NCBI GenBank assembly: GCA_009936885.1
Contig: JAACDT010000106.1
Span: 1 to 7,157 of the forward strand
Origin: Alphaproteobacteria bacterium
GTDB taxonomy: Bacteria; Pseudomonadota; Alphaproteobacteria; Puniceispirillales; Puniceispirillaceae
DNA: 7,157 bases
Direction of reading: 5' to 3'
In this document: positions 1 through 6,782 of the stretch, piece after piece
How the letters are laid out: each line of letters starts with the position of its first letter
How positions within the stretch are numbered: the stretch's first letter is position 1
The notes under the pieces: model-generated
Told to the model about the DNA's origin: nothing
What the model saw: only the letters and a program-made list of their open reading frames with translations
Database searches by the model: none
Program-made: the position numbers and the translations under genes

Positions 1-509
1 CCAGTAGCAATTTGACATCCCCATCCTGACGGACAAGTTACAATTCCGCCTTTTGACGGGTCTTCTGGATGTGGGAAAAGGTCAGGACGCGCAAGAACAT
101 CTTCAAGTGTTTTAAGTCCGTTCTCTTCCATTATTTTTGTGCTAATCATCCATCCTTCGCCAGCGCCAGTTATTGGTGCACCGTTCAACATGAAAAGGCG
201 TCCTTCTTCCTCAGCCTTTGCAAGTGGTGTTTGAACGGCATTCGCCCATAATTCAGGTGCAACATCAGGCACACCTTTTGTGTCCATTGAAGCGAATGTG
301 GTCATTGTCGCGCCTGGAATTAATTCAACTGAGCAACCGTAACCTTCCTCTAAAATAATTTTATCAATATTAGCTATAAGCTCCGCTGAAGCCCAATCCA
401 TCTCTGCTATGGTGATTTCACCGCAAGAGTCATGGCCACCTGCGATTGCTGAGCCGGCAATAAACATGCCTGCAATCGAGACGAAAGCGCCTGTTAAAAT
501 TTTGTTCAT
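1..509 (-). CDS. Glycine betaine/proline betaine-type ABC transporter substrate-binding protein (OpuAC/ProX family), 3' end beyond window
   Basis: This is the periplasmic ligand-capturing subunit of a quaternary-amine (glycine betaine or similar) uptake system. I translated 169 residues from the ATG at 509-507, open to the window edge. Residues 1-23 are a signal peptide (basic start, hydrophobic core, AIA before the likely cut). The mature part begins near HDSCGEITIAEMDWASAE, followed by YGCSVELIPG, GVPDVAPELWAN (about 79-90) and CPSGWGC (about 159-165), an order typical of OpuAC-family proteins. W39, W88, W120 and W163 could supply the aromatic cage for a quaternary amine. C29 and C59 could form a disulfide. 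An AGGAGG ribosome site (515-520) lies 5 nt before the ATG. Family lengths suggest that roughly half the protein is missing. The exact ligand (glycine betaine, proline betaine, choline, DMSP) cannot be told from this part. The permease and ATPase are not in the window and may lie further left. Confidence 0.85.
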   Translation of the reverse strand, partial: MNKILTGAFVSIAGMFIAGSAIAGGHDSCGEITIAEMDWASAELIANIDKIILEEGYGCSVELIPGATMTTFASMDTKGVPDVAPELWANAVQTPLAKAEEEGRLFMLNGAPITGAGEGWMISTKIMEENGLKTLEDVLARPDLFPHPEDPSKGGIVTCPSGWGCQIAT

Positions 510-751
510 TTGTTCCTCCTAGAACTTTTACAATTAATACTCTAAACCTAACAAGATAGCCATTTGCTTGGCAACAGTGTAAATCATTTTTTCTGAATAA
601 CGAGATGCAAACCGGAGAAAATATGAGAAATGTTCTAACAAATCACTAAAAAACACTCATATTTGGTAAATAAAGCAGTTAATTTTTTCGCGTTTTTTAT
701 ATTTTTTTGGATTTAGGGCGTATTAAGACGGTAAACCAGTGTGTTTTTGAA
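510..751. other. Intergenic gap between aapP and the betaine-binding protein gene
   Basis: This 242-nt AT-rich gap separates two genes on the same strand. Its T-rich stretch (about 681-708) is A-rich in the transcript, so it does not form a Rho-independent terminator for aapP. I saw no strong stem. A promoter for the betaine-binding gene is expected here, but no -35/-10 pair stood out. Only the AGGAGG ribosome site at 515-520 is clear. Confidence 0.5.
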
Positions 752-1531
752 TTAATGATTCAAGATTTGACTTAAAAATAACTTTGTTCTTTCTGACTTA
801 GGATTATTGAAAAAGTTCTTAGGATCGTTTTGCTCTACAATTTGTCCCTCATCCATAAATATCACTCGGTCTGCAACCTTATTTGCAAATCCCATTTCGT
901 GGGTAACCACGAGCATTGTCATGCCAGAATCGGCTAATTCTATCATAGTCTCCAGAACTTCTTTTATCATTTCAGGATCAAGCGCTGATGTTGGTTCGTC
1001 AAATAGCATCACCCTTGGCTGCATACATAAGGCCCGCGCTATCGCGACACGCTGTTGCTGCCCTCCTGATAATTGGCCAGGATATTTATGGGCTTGGTCA
1101 GGAATTCTTACCTTATTCAATAATTCCATCCCTAGCTCATCTGCTTCTATTTTAGATTTTTTGCGAACCCAAATTGGCGCTAGCGTGCAATTTTCTAATA
1201 CCGTTAAGTGTGGAAACAAATTAAAATGCTGAAAAACCATTCCAACATCGCTTCTAATCTCATTTATTTGTTTCACATCATCTGTAAGCTCTGTCCCATC
1301 GACGATGATACTGCCTTCTTGATGCACTTCCAGTCGATTGATGCATCTAATTAAGGTTGATTTGCCAGAGCCAGAAGGGCCACATATCACAATTTTCTCG
1401 GTTTTATTTACATTAAGATCGATGTCTTTTAGAACGTGAAACTTACCATACCACTTATTTAGTTTATTGATTGTAATGATAGGGGGGGAGTCCGTCATCA
1501 TCGGTTTTTTAGATGCGGCAGTACTAGTCAT
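752..1531 (-). CDS. aapP: General L-amino acid ABC transporter ATP-binding protein AapP
   Basis: This is the cytoplasmic ATPase that powers the Aap amino acid importer. The 259 residues have every nucleotide-binding motif in order: Walker [10 protein letters not shown] (51-59), Q-loop Q101 in [16 protein letters not shown] signature LSGGQ (154-158), Walker B VMLFDE (174-179, catalytic E179), D-loop SALD (182-185) and H-loop H211 in VVTHEMGFA. Length and sequence style match the polar amino acid (GlnQ/HisP/AapP) subfamily. The ATG overlaps the aapM stop as ATGA, and an AGGAG site lies 6 nt upstream, which favours this start over Met11 or Met12. The N-terminal 15 or so residues are an unconserved extension, as is common in AapP. 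It is the last gene of aapJQMP. Family-level function is very secure; the name AapP rests mainly on the operon context. Confidence 0.95.
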   Translation of the reverse strand: MTSTAASKKPMMTDSPPIITINKLNKWYGKFHVLKDIDLNVNKTEKIVICGPSGSGKSTLIRCINRLEVHQEGSIIVDGTELTDDVKQINEIRSDVGMVFQHFNLFPHLTVLENCTLAPIWVRKKSKIEADELGMELLNKVRIPDQAHKYPGQLSGGQQQRVAIARALCMQPRVMLFDEPTSALDPEMIKEVLETMIELADSGMTMLVVTHEMGFANKVADRVIFMDEGQIVEQNDPKNFFNNPKSERTKLFLSQILNH

Positions 1532-2655
1532 TCAGCTCTCCTATCAGTATCAAGTTTTCGTTCCAGTTTTTGGCTATAGCTAGACATTCCATAACAGAAG
1601 ATCCAGAACACAAAGCCAGCAAATAAATATCCTTCTATATCATAGCCATTCCAGTCAAGCGACCGAGAAGAGTTTTGAGCCATTTTTAGAAGATCTAGTA
1701 ATCCAATAATAGATACTAACGATGTATCTTTGAAAAGAGCAATAAACGTATTCACAATAGATGGAATTGAAATTTTAAGTGCCTGAGGTAATACTATCAG
1801 AATTGTCCGACGCCAATATCCCATGCCAAGCGCCATAGCTGCTTCATTTTGCCCTTTATCTATGGCTTGTAATCCGCCCCGAACAGCTTCGGCGGTATAG
1901 GCGGATTGAAACAAGGTTATTCCAATCATCGCTCTTACGACTTTATCAAAATCAACACCTGACGGAAAAAATAATGGAAGCATGACAGATGCCATAAATA
2001 ATATCGTAATAAGAGGCGTGCCTCTCCAGAACTCGATATAAGTAACACTCATCATTTTTACGATGGGCATTTCAGAGCGCCTTCCAAGTGCCAGCAATAT
2101 ACCAAGAGGCAGAGCCACGATAATACCGACGAACGAAAGTGCAAATGTTAATAAAAGTCCGCCCCATTGACCTGTATCAGAGACCGGAATGCCAAAAACG
2201 CCACCATAAACAACACAAATAAACAATAAAGGATAGAGAGTGAGCAGGGCGATAAGAAGCCATTTTTTGTGCGGTGTTTTATCAATGACTAATGGAATAA
2301 TGAGCATTCCAAAAACAGAAAACGCAACAATTGGGCGCCATGTTTGCTCAGGATTAGATGCAAAATATAACCCGAATAATAACTGCTCTAATCTTATCTT
2401 AATGAAGGTCCAGCATGCACCGCTTTTATTTGTATCACAAACAGAACGGTCTGTTCCTGATATATTCGCATTTATAATCGCCCATTCGATAAAGGGCGGT
2501 ATATAAAGATAAAATAAATATACGAATATAAGAGTTGTTAGCGTATTTGTAGCTGAGCTAAATAAGTTATCTCGTATCCACGCAATCCAACCAATGGTGT
2601 TTTCCGGGGGTTCTCTGTCAGGTAATTTTTTCAATTTTAATGTACTATCAGCCAT
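1528..2655 (-). CDS. aapM: General L-amino acid ABC transporter permease AapM
   Basis: This is one of the two inner-membrane subunits forming the amino acid channel. The 375-residue protein has a hydrophobic segment near 40-60, two more near 107-152, and a C-terminal BPD_transp_1 domain from about 165. That domain carries EFWRGTPL (208-215) and the EAA loop [20 protein letters not shown] (271-290), which docks onto the ATPase. The N-terminal extension with extra hydrophobic segments before the core domain is characteristic of AapM and sets it apart from the shorter GlnP/HisM permeases. Its ATG is 3 nt after the aapQ stop, with only a weak upstream ribosome site (AGAG), so its translation is probably coupled to aapQ. 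The stop overlaps aapP by 4 nt. No damage is visible. Confidence 0.94.
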   Translation of the reverse strand: MADSTLKLKKLPDREPPENTIGWIAWIRDNLFSSATNTLTTLIFVYLFYLYIPPFIEWAIINANISGTDRSVCDTNKSGACWTFIKIRLEQLLFGLYFASNPEQTWRPIVAFSVFGMLIIPLVIDKTPHKKWLLIALLTLYPLLFICVVYGGVFGIPVSDTGQWGGLLLTFALSFVGIIVALPLGILLALGRRSEMPIVKMMSVTYIEFWRGTPLITILFMASVMLPLFFPSGVDFDKVVRAMIGITLFQSAYTAEAVRGGLQAIDKGQNEAAMALGMGYWRRTILIVLPQALKISIPSIVNTFIALFKDTSLVSIIGLLDLLKMAQNSSRSLDWNGYDIEGYLFAGFVFWIFCYGMSSYSQKLERKLDTDRRAE

Positions 2656-2658
2656 TAT

Positions 2659-3837
2659 TTACCGCTCTGTAATCTGTACACGTTTGTTATAAATATTCAA
2701 AATGAAAGACGTAAACAGGCTACAGCATTCATAGAATACAATCGTCATAGCGATGATTATCAATGCCTGACCTGTCTGATTAAGCGAAATATTAGCCCAA
2801 ACAGCCACAACCTCTTCAAATCCAACAGCGATTGCCAATGAAGAATTTTTGGTAAGATTTAAATACTGGCTTATCGTTGGCGGTATTACAACTCTTAATG
2901 CTTGCGGCAGAATTATCATCTTAACCATTTGTGTACGGGTTAATCCTATCGAACGTGCTGCCTCGACTTGCCCCTTTGATATAGAGGAAATACCAGCGCG
3001 CACATTCTCTGCAATAAATGCAGATGTGTAAATTGTTAGCGCAAACCATAATGAGAAAAGGGGAAGCGGAAGTTGACCGCCACCCTTAAAGTTAAATTTA
3101 CCCAAGACTGGAATATCAATCCCCAGAGGACTTCCAAGTATTACAAAAGTGATATAACTGACGGTGATTATTGAACTTAGCGAGATTAAAAATACCGGAA
3201 GTGACTTGCCTGTACTCTCAAAACGTTTTTTAGACCATTTTGCAAATACAAAAGTGCCTACAAATGAAGCAAAAATAACCCCAAACCAAATTGTTGATAA
3301 AAGATGATTTTCAATAAATGGAACCGGAGTATGTAATCCTCTACTATTTAGAAAAAAAACTCCCATTTCAATTGATTGTTTGGGGGGTGGGAGAAATGCA
3401 AGAAAAATGGCAAAATTCCAGAACATAATCTGAAGAAGAAGAGGCATGTTTCTGAATGTCTCAACGTAAAATAAGGCGCATTTTGATGCCAGCCAATTTT
3501 GTGAGGTTCTCATAATGCCTATAAAAAAGCCCAAGACGGTAGCTGCTAAAATGCCCAAAACAGCAACTAATAGCGTATTTAATACGCCTATAAAAAATAC
3601 CTCGATGTAGGTAGTTTCGCCAAGTTTAAATTCTAAGAAGGGGCTGTATCCCACCTTGAAAGGCGCCACTTCATCAAAAAAACTCGTGCTTGTCTTAATA
3701 CCGCGTTCTTCTAAATTACTGACGGTCGTTTGATATACAGAAAATAAAGCATAGGCTACTAACAGAAGTAGCGATGCCTGAACCACAAACGAGCGCAATT
3801 TAGGATTTCGGTGTAACGGTATCGTAGTAGATTTCAC
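2659..3837 (-). CDS. aapQ: General L-amino acid ABC transporter permease AapQ
   Basis: This is the second channel subunit of the Aap importer, pairing with AapM. In its 392 residues I see a first membrane segment at about 17-36, a periplasmic stretch, a membrane segment at about 80-108, the conserved ETFRNMPLLLQIMFW (126-140), a long inserted stretch with further hydrophobic segments (about 145-260), and the C-terminal EAA loop VEAARSIGLTRTQMVKMIIL (291-310). The large insertion between the FRNMPLL motif and the EAA loop is normal for AapQ, which is longer than GlnP-type permeases. The start is GTG (3837-3835). An in-frame TGA lies two codons upstream, so no earlier start is possible, and AGGTG sits just ahead of it. 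A hairpin separates it from aapJ. aapM follows after 3 nt. Confidence 0.94.
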   Translation of the reverse strand: MKSTTIPLHRNPKLRSFVVQASLLLLVAYALFSVYQTTVSNLEERGIKTSTSFFDEVAPFKVGYSPFLEFKLGETTYIEVFFIGVLNTLLVAVLGILAATVLGFFIGIMRTSQNWLASKCALFYVETFRNMPLLLQIMFWNFAIFLAFLPPPKQSIEMGVFFLNSRGLHTPVPFIENHLLSTIWFGVIFASFVGTFVFAKWSKKRFESTGKSLPVFLISLSSIITVSYITFVILGSPLGIDIPVLGKFNFKGGGQLPLPLFSLWFALTIYTSAFIAENVRAGISSISKGQVEAARSIGLTRTQMVKMIILPQALRVVIPPTISQYLNLTKNSSLAIAVGFEEVVAVWANISLNQTGQALIIIAMTIVFYECCSLFTSFILNIYNKRVQITER

Positions 3838-3841
3838 TATT

Positions 3842-3846
3842 CACCT
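3842..3846 (-). promoter_or_regulatory. Ribosome binding site for the GTG start of aapQ
   Basis: On the minus strand AGGTG lies 4 nt before GTG (AGG is 6 nt before it). Because the frame is closed by TGA at 3843-3841, this site fixes the unusual GTG start. The TGA overlaps the ribosome site itself. Confidence 0.6.
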
Positions 3847-3857
3847 ATTTGAAGAAT

Positions 3858-3880
3858 GGTCAGAGGTTGACCCTCTGACC
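3858..3880 (-). promoter_or_regulatory. Intercistronic hairpin between aapJ and aapQ
   Basis: A perfect 9-bp inverted repeat (plus strand GGTCAGAGG, 5-nt loop TTGAC, CCTCTGACC) occupies the 58-nt gap after the aapJ stop. In the minus-strand transcript it is followed by AUUCUUC rather than a U run, so it is a weak terminator at best. Hairpins in this place, after a binding-protein gene and before the permease genes (as in malE-malF), are known to protect the upstream mRNA from 3' decay or to cause partial termination. That role is inferred here from position. Confidence 0.65.
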
Positions 3881-3895
3881 AAAACTATAAAATAT

Positions 3896-4915
3896 TTATC
3901 TCACTGGTGGGGCGTATAAAATACCACCGCGTGTCCACAAATCATTTACAGAACCTGCTCTCGGTATGCCAAGAGGCTCCACAGTTCTTTCGTAGATCTC
4001 GCCATAGTTACCGACTTGTTTAATAGCATTATATGCCCAATCTTGAGAAAGACCTAAGTTTGCACCTGTTTCGCCTTCACTTCCGACAATTCTGCCAACA
4101 CTTGGGTTCGGTGAGTCTGCCTTCATTGCATCAACGTTAGCAGAAGTGATACCAAGCTCTTCTGCGTTTATAAGTGCGTATAATGTCCAAGCTACGATAT
4201 CCATCCACTGGTCATCACCTTGACGAACAACAGGGCCAAGCGGTTCTTTCGAGATAATCTCAGGCAACATTGTCCATGCATTTGGATCTGCTGTCTCAGA
4301 ACGGATAGCTGCTAGTTGTGATGCGTCTGACGTAAGCGCATCACATGCACCGCCTTCTAAACCTTCTCTTGTCTGAACAGAAGTTGAATAACCCACAGGT
4401 GTGAAATCCATGCCTCCATTACGGAAATAGTCAGCCATGTTAAGCTCTGTTGTTGTGCCTGTTTGCACACAGATGCTAGCACCATCTAAATCTTTGACAG
4501 AAGATAAACCTGCATCTTTTGCTACCATGAAACCTTGGCCATCGATGAAATTATAATAGGTAAAGTTCACACCTAGAGTCGCATCTCTGGTCAATGTGTG
4601 TGTTGTGTTTCGTGATACCATGTCAATTTCACCAGCTGTAAGTGCTGTAAAACGCTCTGCCGCTGTTAACGGAATGTAAGTTACTTTAGAGGCATCTCCG
4701 AAAACAGCTGCCGCTACTGCATCACATACAGATGCATCAATGCCAACCATCTTACCAGCGTCGTTAGGTGCTGAGAAACCCGCAACACCGCCGTCTACCC
4801 CACAGCGAAGTTCGCCTCGTGATTGAACCTCTTCCAATGTGGTCGCATATGCTGCGTTTGCAAATGCAATCCCAGCAAAAGCTACGCCTGTTAAAAGCGA
4901 AGTAATTTTTTTCAT
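3896..4915 (-). CDS. aapJ: General L-amino acid-binding periplasmic protein AapJ
   Basis: This is the periplasmic binding protein that delivers a broad range of L-amino acids to AapQMP. Its 339 residues match the usual AapJ length. A signal peptide covers 1-24 (MKKITSLLTG start, AYA before the cut), followed by an SBP_bac_3-type fold. Hallmarks include RGELRCGVDGGVAGFSAPN (about 33-51), VSRNTTHTLTRD (100-111), VNFTYYNFIDGQGFMV (116-131), CVQTGTTTELNMADYF (149-164), WTLYALINAEELGIT (243-257), LSQDWAYNAIKQVGNYGE (289-306) and the tail GGILYAPPVR. Four cysteines (38, 64, 149, 191) fall at positions that could pair. The AGGAG ribosome site (4922-4926) lies 8 nt before ATG. It is the first gene of the operon, after a long upstream region. 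In Rhizobium aap is linked to nitrogen status; nothing I can see here proves such control. Confidence 0.95.
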   Translation of the reverse strand: MKKITSLLTGVAFAGIAFANAAYATTLEEVQSRGELRCGVDGGVAGFSAPNDAGKMVGIDASVCDAVAAAVFGDASKVTYIPLTAAERFTALTAGEIDMVSRNTTHTLTRDATLGVNFTYYNFIDGQGFMVAKDAGLSSVKDLDGASICVQTGTTTELNMADYFRNGGMDFTPVGYSTSVQTREGLEGGACDALTSDASQLAAIRSETADPNAWTMLPEIISKEPLGPVVRQGDDQWMDIVAWTLYALINAEELGITSANVDAMKADSPNPSVGRIVGSEGETGANLGLSQDWAYNAIKQVGNYGEIYERTVEPLGIPRAGSVNDLWTRGGILYAPPVR

Positions 4916-4963
4916 ATTTTTTTCTCCTGTTTATATTTCTTCGAGTTTATAAAAAACCAAGAA

Positions 4964-4990
4964 ATTCTATTTAATAACATTATTTGTCAA
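4964..4990 (-). promoter_or_regulatory. Candidate sigma-70-type promoter of aapJQMP
   Basis: On the minus strand TTGACA (4990-4985) is followed after 15 nt by TAGAAT (4969-4964), giving a leader of roughly 40 nt before the aapJ ATG. The -35 is perfect and the -10 matches five of six, but the spacer is 2 nt shorter than ideal. The AT-rich surroundings make chance matches likely. Confidence 0.35.
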
Positions 4991-5080
4991 ACACAACAAA
5001 ATTAAACTTTTCCAATTCTTTGTTCACTAAACATAATTAAATCCTGAGAAACACAGATATTTCATATAGTCGACTTCCTA

Positions 5081-5110
5081 TCCCTATGATTTTCCCCCAA
5101 ATAATAGGGA
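5081..5110. repeat. Inverted repeat TCCCTAT-N16-ATAGGGA
   Basis: Two perfect 7-bp arms (5081-5087 and 5104-5110) are separated by 16 nt, putting arm centres 23 bp apart, about two helical turns. That geometry suits a dimeric DNA-binding regulator better than an RNA stem. It lies about 170 bp upstream of aapJ and well upstream of its candidate promoter. No regulator family is recognised from it. Confidence 0.4.
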
Positions 5111-5407
5111 GCCTTGGTGAACAATTTATTAACAAACAATAGCTTACGATTATTCGCACTTATTTTATGTTAGTGTGCTCGCTTCTGAGGGAAATTACAC
5201 AGGTAATAAAAATGGCTAAAATCGTTTTGTTTCTGACCTGTAAATAAAAATATTTAGTGAAATTATTAACGGTTCTTCTCTAAAAAAAGAGCTAATAGAA
5301 ATTCGGTCTGTTTACGATTCTCGTCAGATGATTATAAAATATTGTGCCTATTAAATTGAAAATTAAGGCTAGGAGACGTTTAAGATGAATGTTTTGCATC
5401 CCAAAAA

Positions 5408-6470
5408 ATGCATGCAGTACAGCTTGTAGGTCATGCTAGCTTAGAAAAGCTGTGCTATAGAGATGATGCTGAATTTCCCAGAAGGGGTAATGATGATGTT
5501 CTGATTCGCGTGCGAGCAGCAGGTGCCAATAATACAGACATAGACACACGGATTGTATGGTACTTTAAATCTGCTAGCTCAGATAATAATTCTAGTATCA
5601 GAGAGGGTTTGAAATCAACTTCAACCTCAACAAAGTATGCTAGCTGCACTTGTGTATCCAAGAATACAAGGTGCTGATTTGTGTGGACATATTATAGAGG
5701 TAGGCCGTAATGTCAAAAGAACTAGAATTGGCAAGCCGGTGCCTTCGAGCGCTTTGATGCAAGATCCAAAAAATTCAAGCCGGTTTCAATGTTGGACAAT
5801 GGGTTCGGAATGTGATGCGGATTTGCGCAATATAATAGCACACTCGCTAGTGAGGTTTATTCCATTAAGAACAGCTGGAGCGATATAGAGCTTGCCTGAA
5901 ACCCATGCGCCTATTTGACGTCTGAAAATATGCTACATAGAGTAGTTATTGGCAAAGAACGTGTTTTAATTAACGGTGCATCTAGCGGGGTAGGTTCGGC
6001 AGCTATACAACTTGCATAGTTGCGAGGTGCAGAAATTATCGCACAAGTTAGTATAAATAAAGCAGAGGGCATTAACGGAGATTGTTGCTGGCAGGGTTAT
6101 AGACAGAGACTGTAATCTTTTAGATGAGATATAGCCAAATTTCATAGATATGGTGGTAGATTTGGTAGCCGGAACAATATGGCCGTTTGTGCTTAACGTA
6201 CTAAAGACAGGGGGCAAATATGTTGCATCAGGCGCAATAGCAGGACCTATTATAGAACTAGATTTACGAACATTATATTTAAAAGACCTTACCTTGATGG
6301 GGGCAACCCATCAGGATAAAATATGTTTTGAAAATCTTATTGGATATATTAAGAGAGGAGGGTTAAAACACATGATAGCAAAAATATTTTATTTATCAAA
6401 AATTAAACAGGCTCAAGAAATGTTTAAAGAACAATAATATATTGGAAAAACTGTTCTTGAAATACCATAA
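5408..6470 (+). pseudogene. Decayed zinc-binding dehydrogenase / quinone oxidoreductase-like gene (MDR superfamily)
   Basis: Once an NAD(P)H-dependent oxidoreductase of the medium-chain dehydrogenase family, now broken. Homologous segments alternate between two frames. Frame A, 5408 to about 5600: MHAVQLVGHASLEKLCYRDD, VLIRVRAAGANNTDIDTRI. Frame B, about 5613-5816: YPRIQGADLCGHIIEVG, CWTMGSECD. Frame A, 5819 to about 6070: GFAQYNSTL, WSDIELA, then the nucleotide-binding motif GASSGVGSAAIQLA (5975-6016). Frame B, about 6078-6470: MVVDLVAGTIWP, GAIAGPIIELDLRTLYLKDL, FENLIGYIKRGG, YIGKTVLEIP. In-frame stops interrupt it at TGA 5897, TAG 6017, TAG 6132 and TAA 6435; the original stop is probably TAA 6468-6470. 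The total span is about 354 codons, near the family's usual length, so decay has been by point changes and small indels. The relic AGGAG (5371-5375) precedes ATG 5385, which is in frame B and stops after 14 codons. That may mark another shift at the A-run 5403-5408. Substrate unknown. Confidence 0.9.
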
Positions 6471-6492
6471 TTCAGAAACCCGATAGAAAAAA

Positions 6493-6567
6493 TGGCTCCC
6501 CGCGACGGATTCGAACCGCCGGCCAAGCGATTAACAGTCGCTTGCTCTACCGCTGAGCTACCGGGGA
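6493..6567 (-). tRNA. tRNA-Asn (anticodon GTT)
   Basis: Read on the minus strand, the 75-nt gene folds as a cloverleaf: acceptor TCCCCGG, D arm GCTC-AGCGGTA-GAGC, anticodon stem AGCGA/TCGCT with loop CTGTTAA (anticodon GTT at 6535-6533), and T arm GGCGG-TTCGAAT-CCGTC. The discriminator is G and the CCA is encoded (6495-6493). Base 7 of the acceptor stem faces G (G7 against G65), a mismatch where a G-C pair is expected, and the T stem has one G-T pair. A T6 tract (6492-6487) follows the CCA directly and may help end transcription. The gene converges with the decayed dehydrogenase, which ends 22 nt away. Confidence 0.93.
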
Positions 6568-6598
6568 ATAAAGTTTTTAAAAACAGTGGTTTAAAAGC

Positions 6599-6628
6599 AT
6601 TAGAGCAGAGTAGCAGTCCTAAAATCAA
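6599..6628 (-). promoter_or_regulatory. Candidate promoter of tRNA-Asn
   Basis: On the minus strand TTGATT (6628-6623) and TCTAAT (6604-6599) are separated by 18 nt, with a likely start near 6592, about 25 nt before the mature tRNA. Each box fits the consensus well (four and five of six) and the position is right for a tRNA gene. Confidence 0.45.
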
Positions 6629-6706
6629 CATCTTGTGTTAAGGACAAGCGACCCATGAACCAATATTCATTACCACTATTTGACCAATTATCTAATGTCG
6701 ACACAC

Positions 6707-6721
6707 CTGTTTGTCAAACAG
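6707..6721. repeat. Short palindrome, CTGTTT-GTC-AAACAG
   Basis: A 6-bp perfect stem with a 3-nt loop, first of three small palindromes within 80 nt downstream of the tRNA promoter. No function is assigned. Confidence 0.4.
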
Positions 6722-6746
6722 AAATAGAAATGACACATCCAGTAAT

Positions 6747-6760
6747 AACAAGCGATTGTT
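6747..6760. repeat. Hairpin AACAA-GCGA-TTGTT with GNRA tetraloop, copy 1
   Basis: A perfect 5-bp stem capped by GCGA, a GNRA tetraloop when read as plus-strand RNA. It shares the 12-nt core ACAAGCGATTGT (6748-6759) with the next hairpin, 21 nt away. Confidence 0.5.
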
Positions 6761-6766
6761 TGTTGA

Positions 6767-6782
6767 GGACAAGCGATTGTCC
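6767..6782. repeat. Hairpin GGACAA-GCGA-TTGTCC with GNRA tetraloop, copy 2
   Basis: A perfect 6-bp stem with the same GCGA loop and the same 12-nt core (6769-6780). Its left half GGACAAGCGA also occurs at 6642-6651, there without the matching right arm. Confidence 0.5.

Larger units (their letters stand above)
4916..5384. other. AT-rich intergenic region between aapJ and the decayed dehydrogenase gene
   Basis: This stretch of about 470 nt separates aapJ (minus) from the plus-strand pseudogene, so it should hold divergent control signals. I see a candidate aapJ promoter (4964-4990), a 7-bp inverted repeat (5081-5110) and the relic ribosome site AGGAG (5371-5375). An 11-codon plus-strand ORF at 5212-5247 (MAKIVLFLTCK) follows a weak AGG at 8 nt. 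No longer gene, tRNA or strong terminator is visible. Confidence 0.5.

Noticed and set aside
555..575. Inverted repeat GCCA-TTTGCT-TGGC upstream of the betaine-binding gene, considered as an operator or sigma-54 site
   Set aside because: Arms are only 4 bp and the GG/GC spacing of a sigma-54 promoter is absent.
670..751. Rho-independent terminator after aapP
   Set aside because: The homopolymer tracts are A-rich on the transcribed strand and no stem precedes a U run.
807..1232. Plus-strand ORF of 141 codons
   Set aside because: It lies wholly antisense inside aapP, whose motifs are complete; cysteine- and serine-rich composition is typical of a shadow frame.
2240..2506. Plus-strand ORF of 88 codons
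   Set aside because: Antisense to intact aapM, no ribosome site of note, no recognisable motif.
5966..6217. Minus-strand ORF of 83 codons
   Set aside because: Antisense to the homologous segments of the decayed dehydrogenase; no protein-like motifs.
6413..6631. Minus-strand ORF of 72 codons
   Set aside because: It runs straight through the tRNA-Asn gene and the tail of the decayed dehydrogenase, so it is a chance frame.
4984..6720. Shared TTTGTCAAACA at the candidate aapJ promoter and in the 6707-6721 palindrome
   Set aside because: An 11-nt AT-rich match shared by two places is within chance expectation for this composition.
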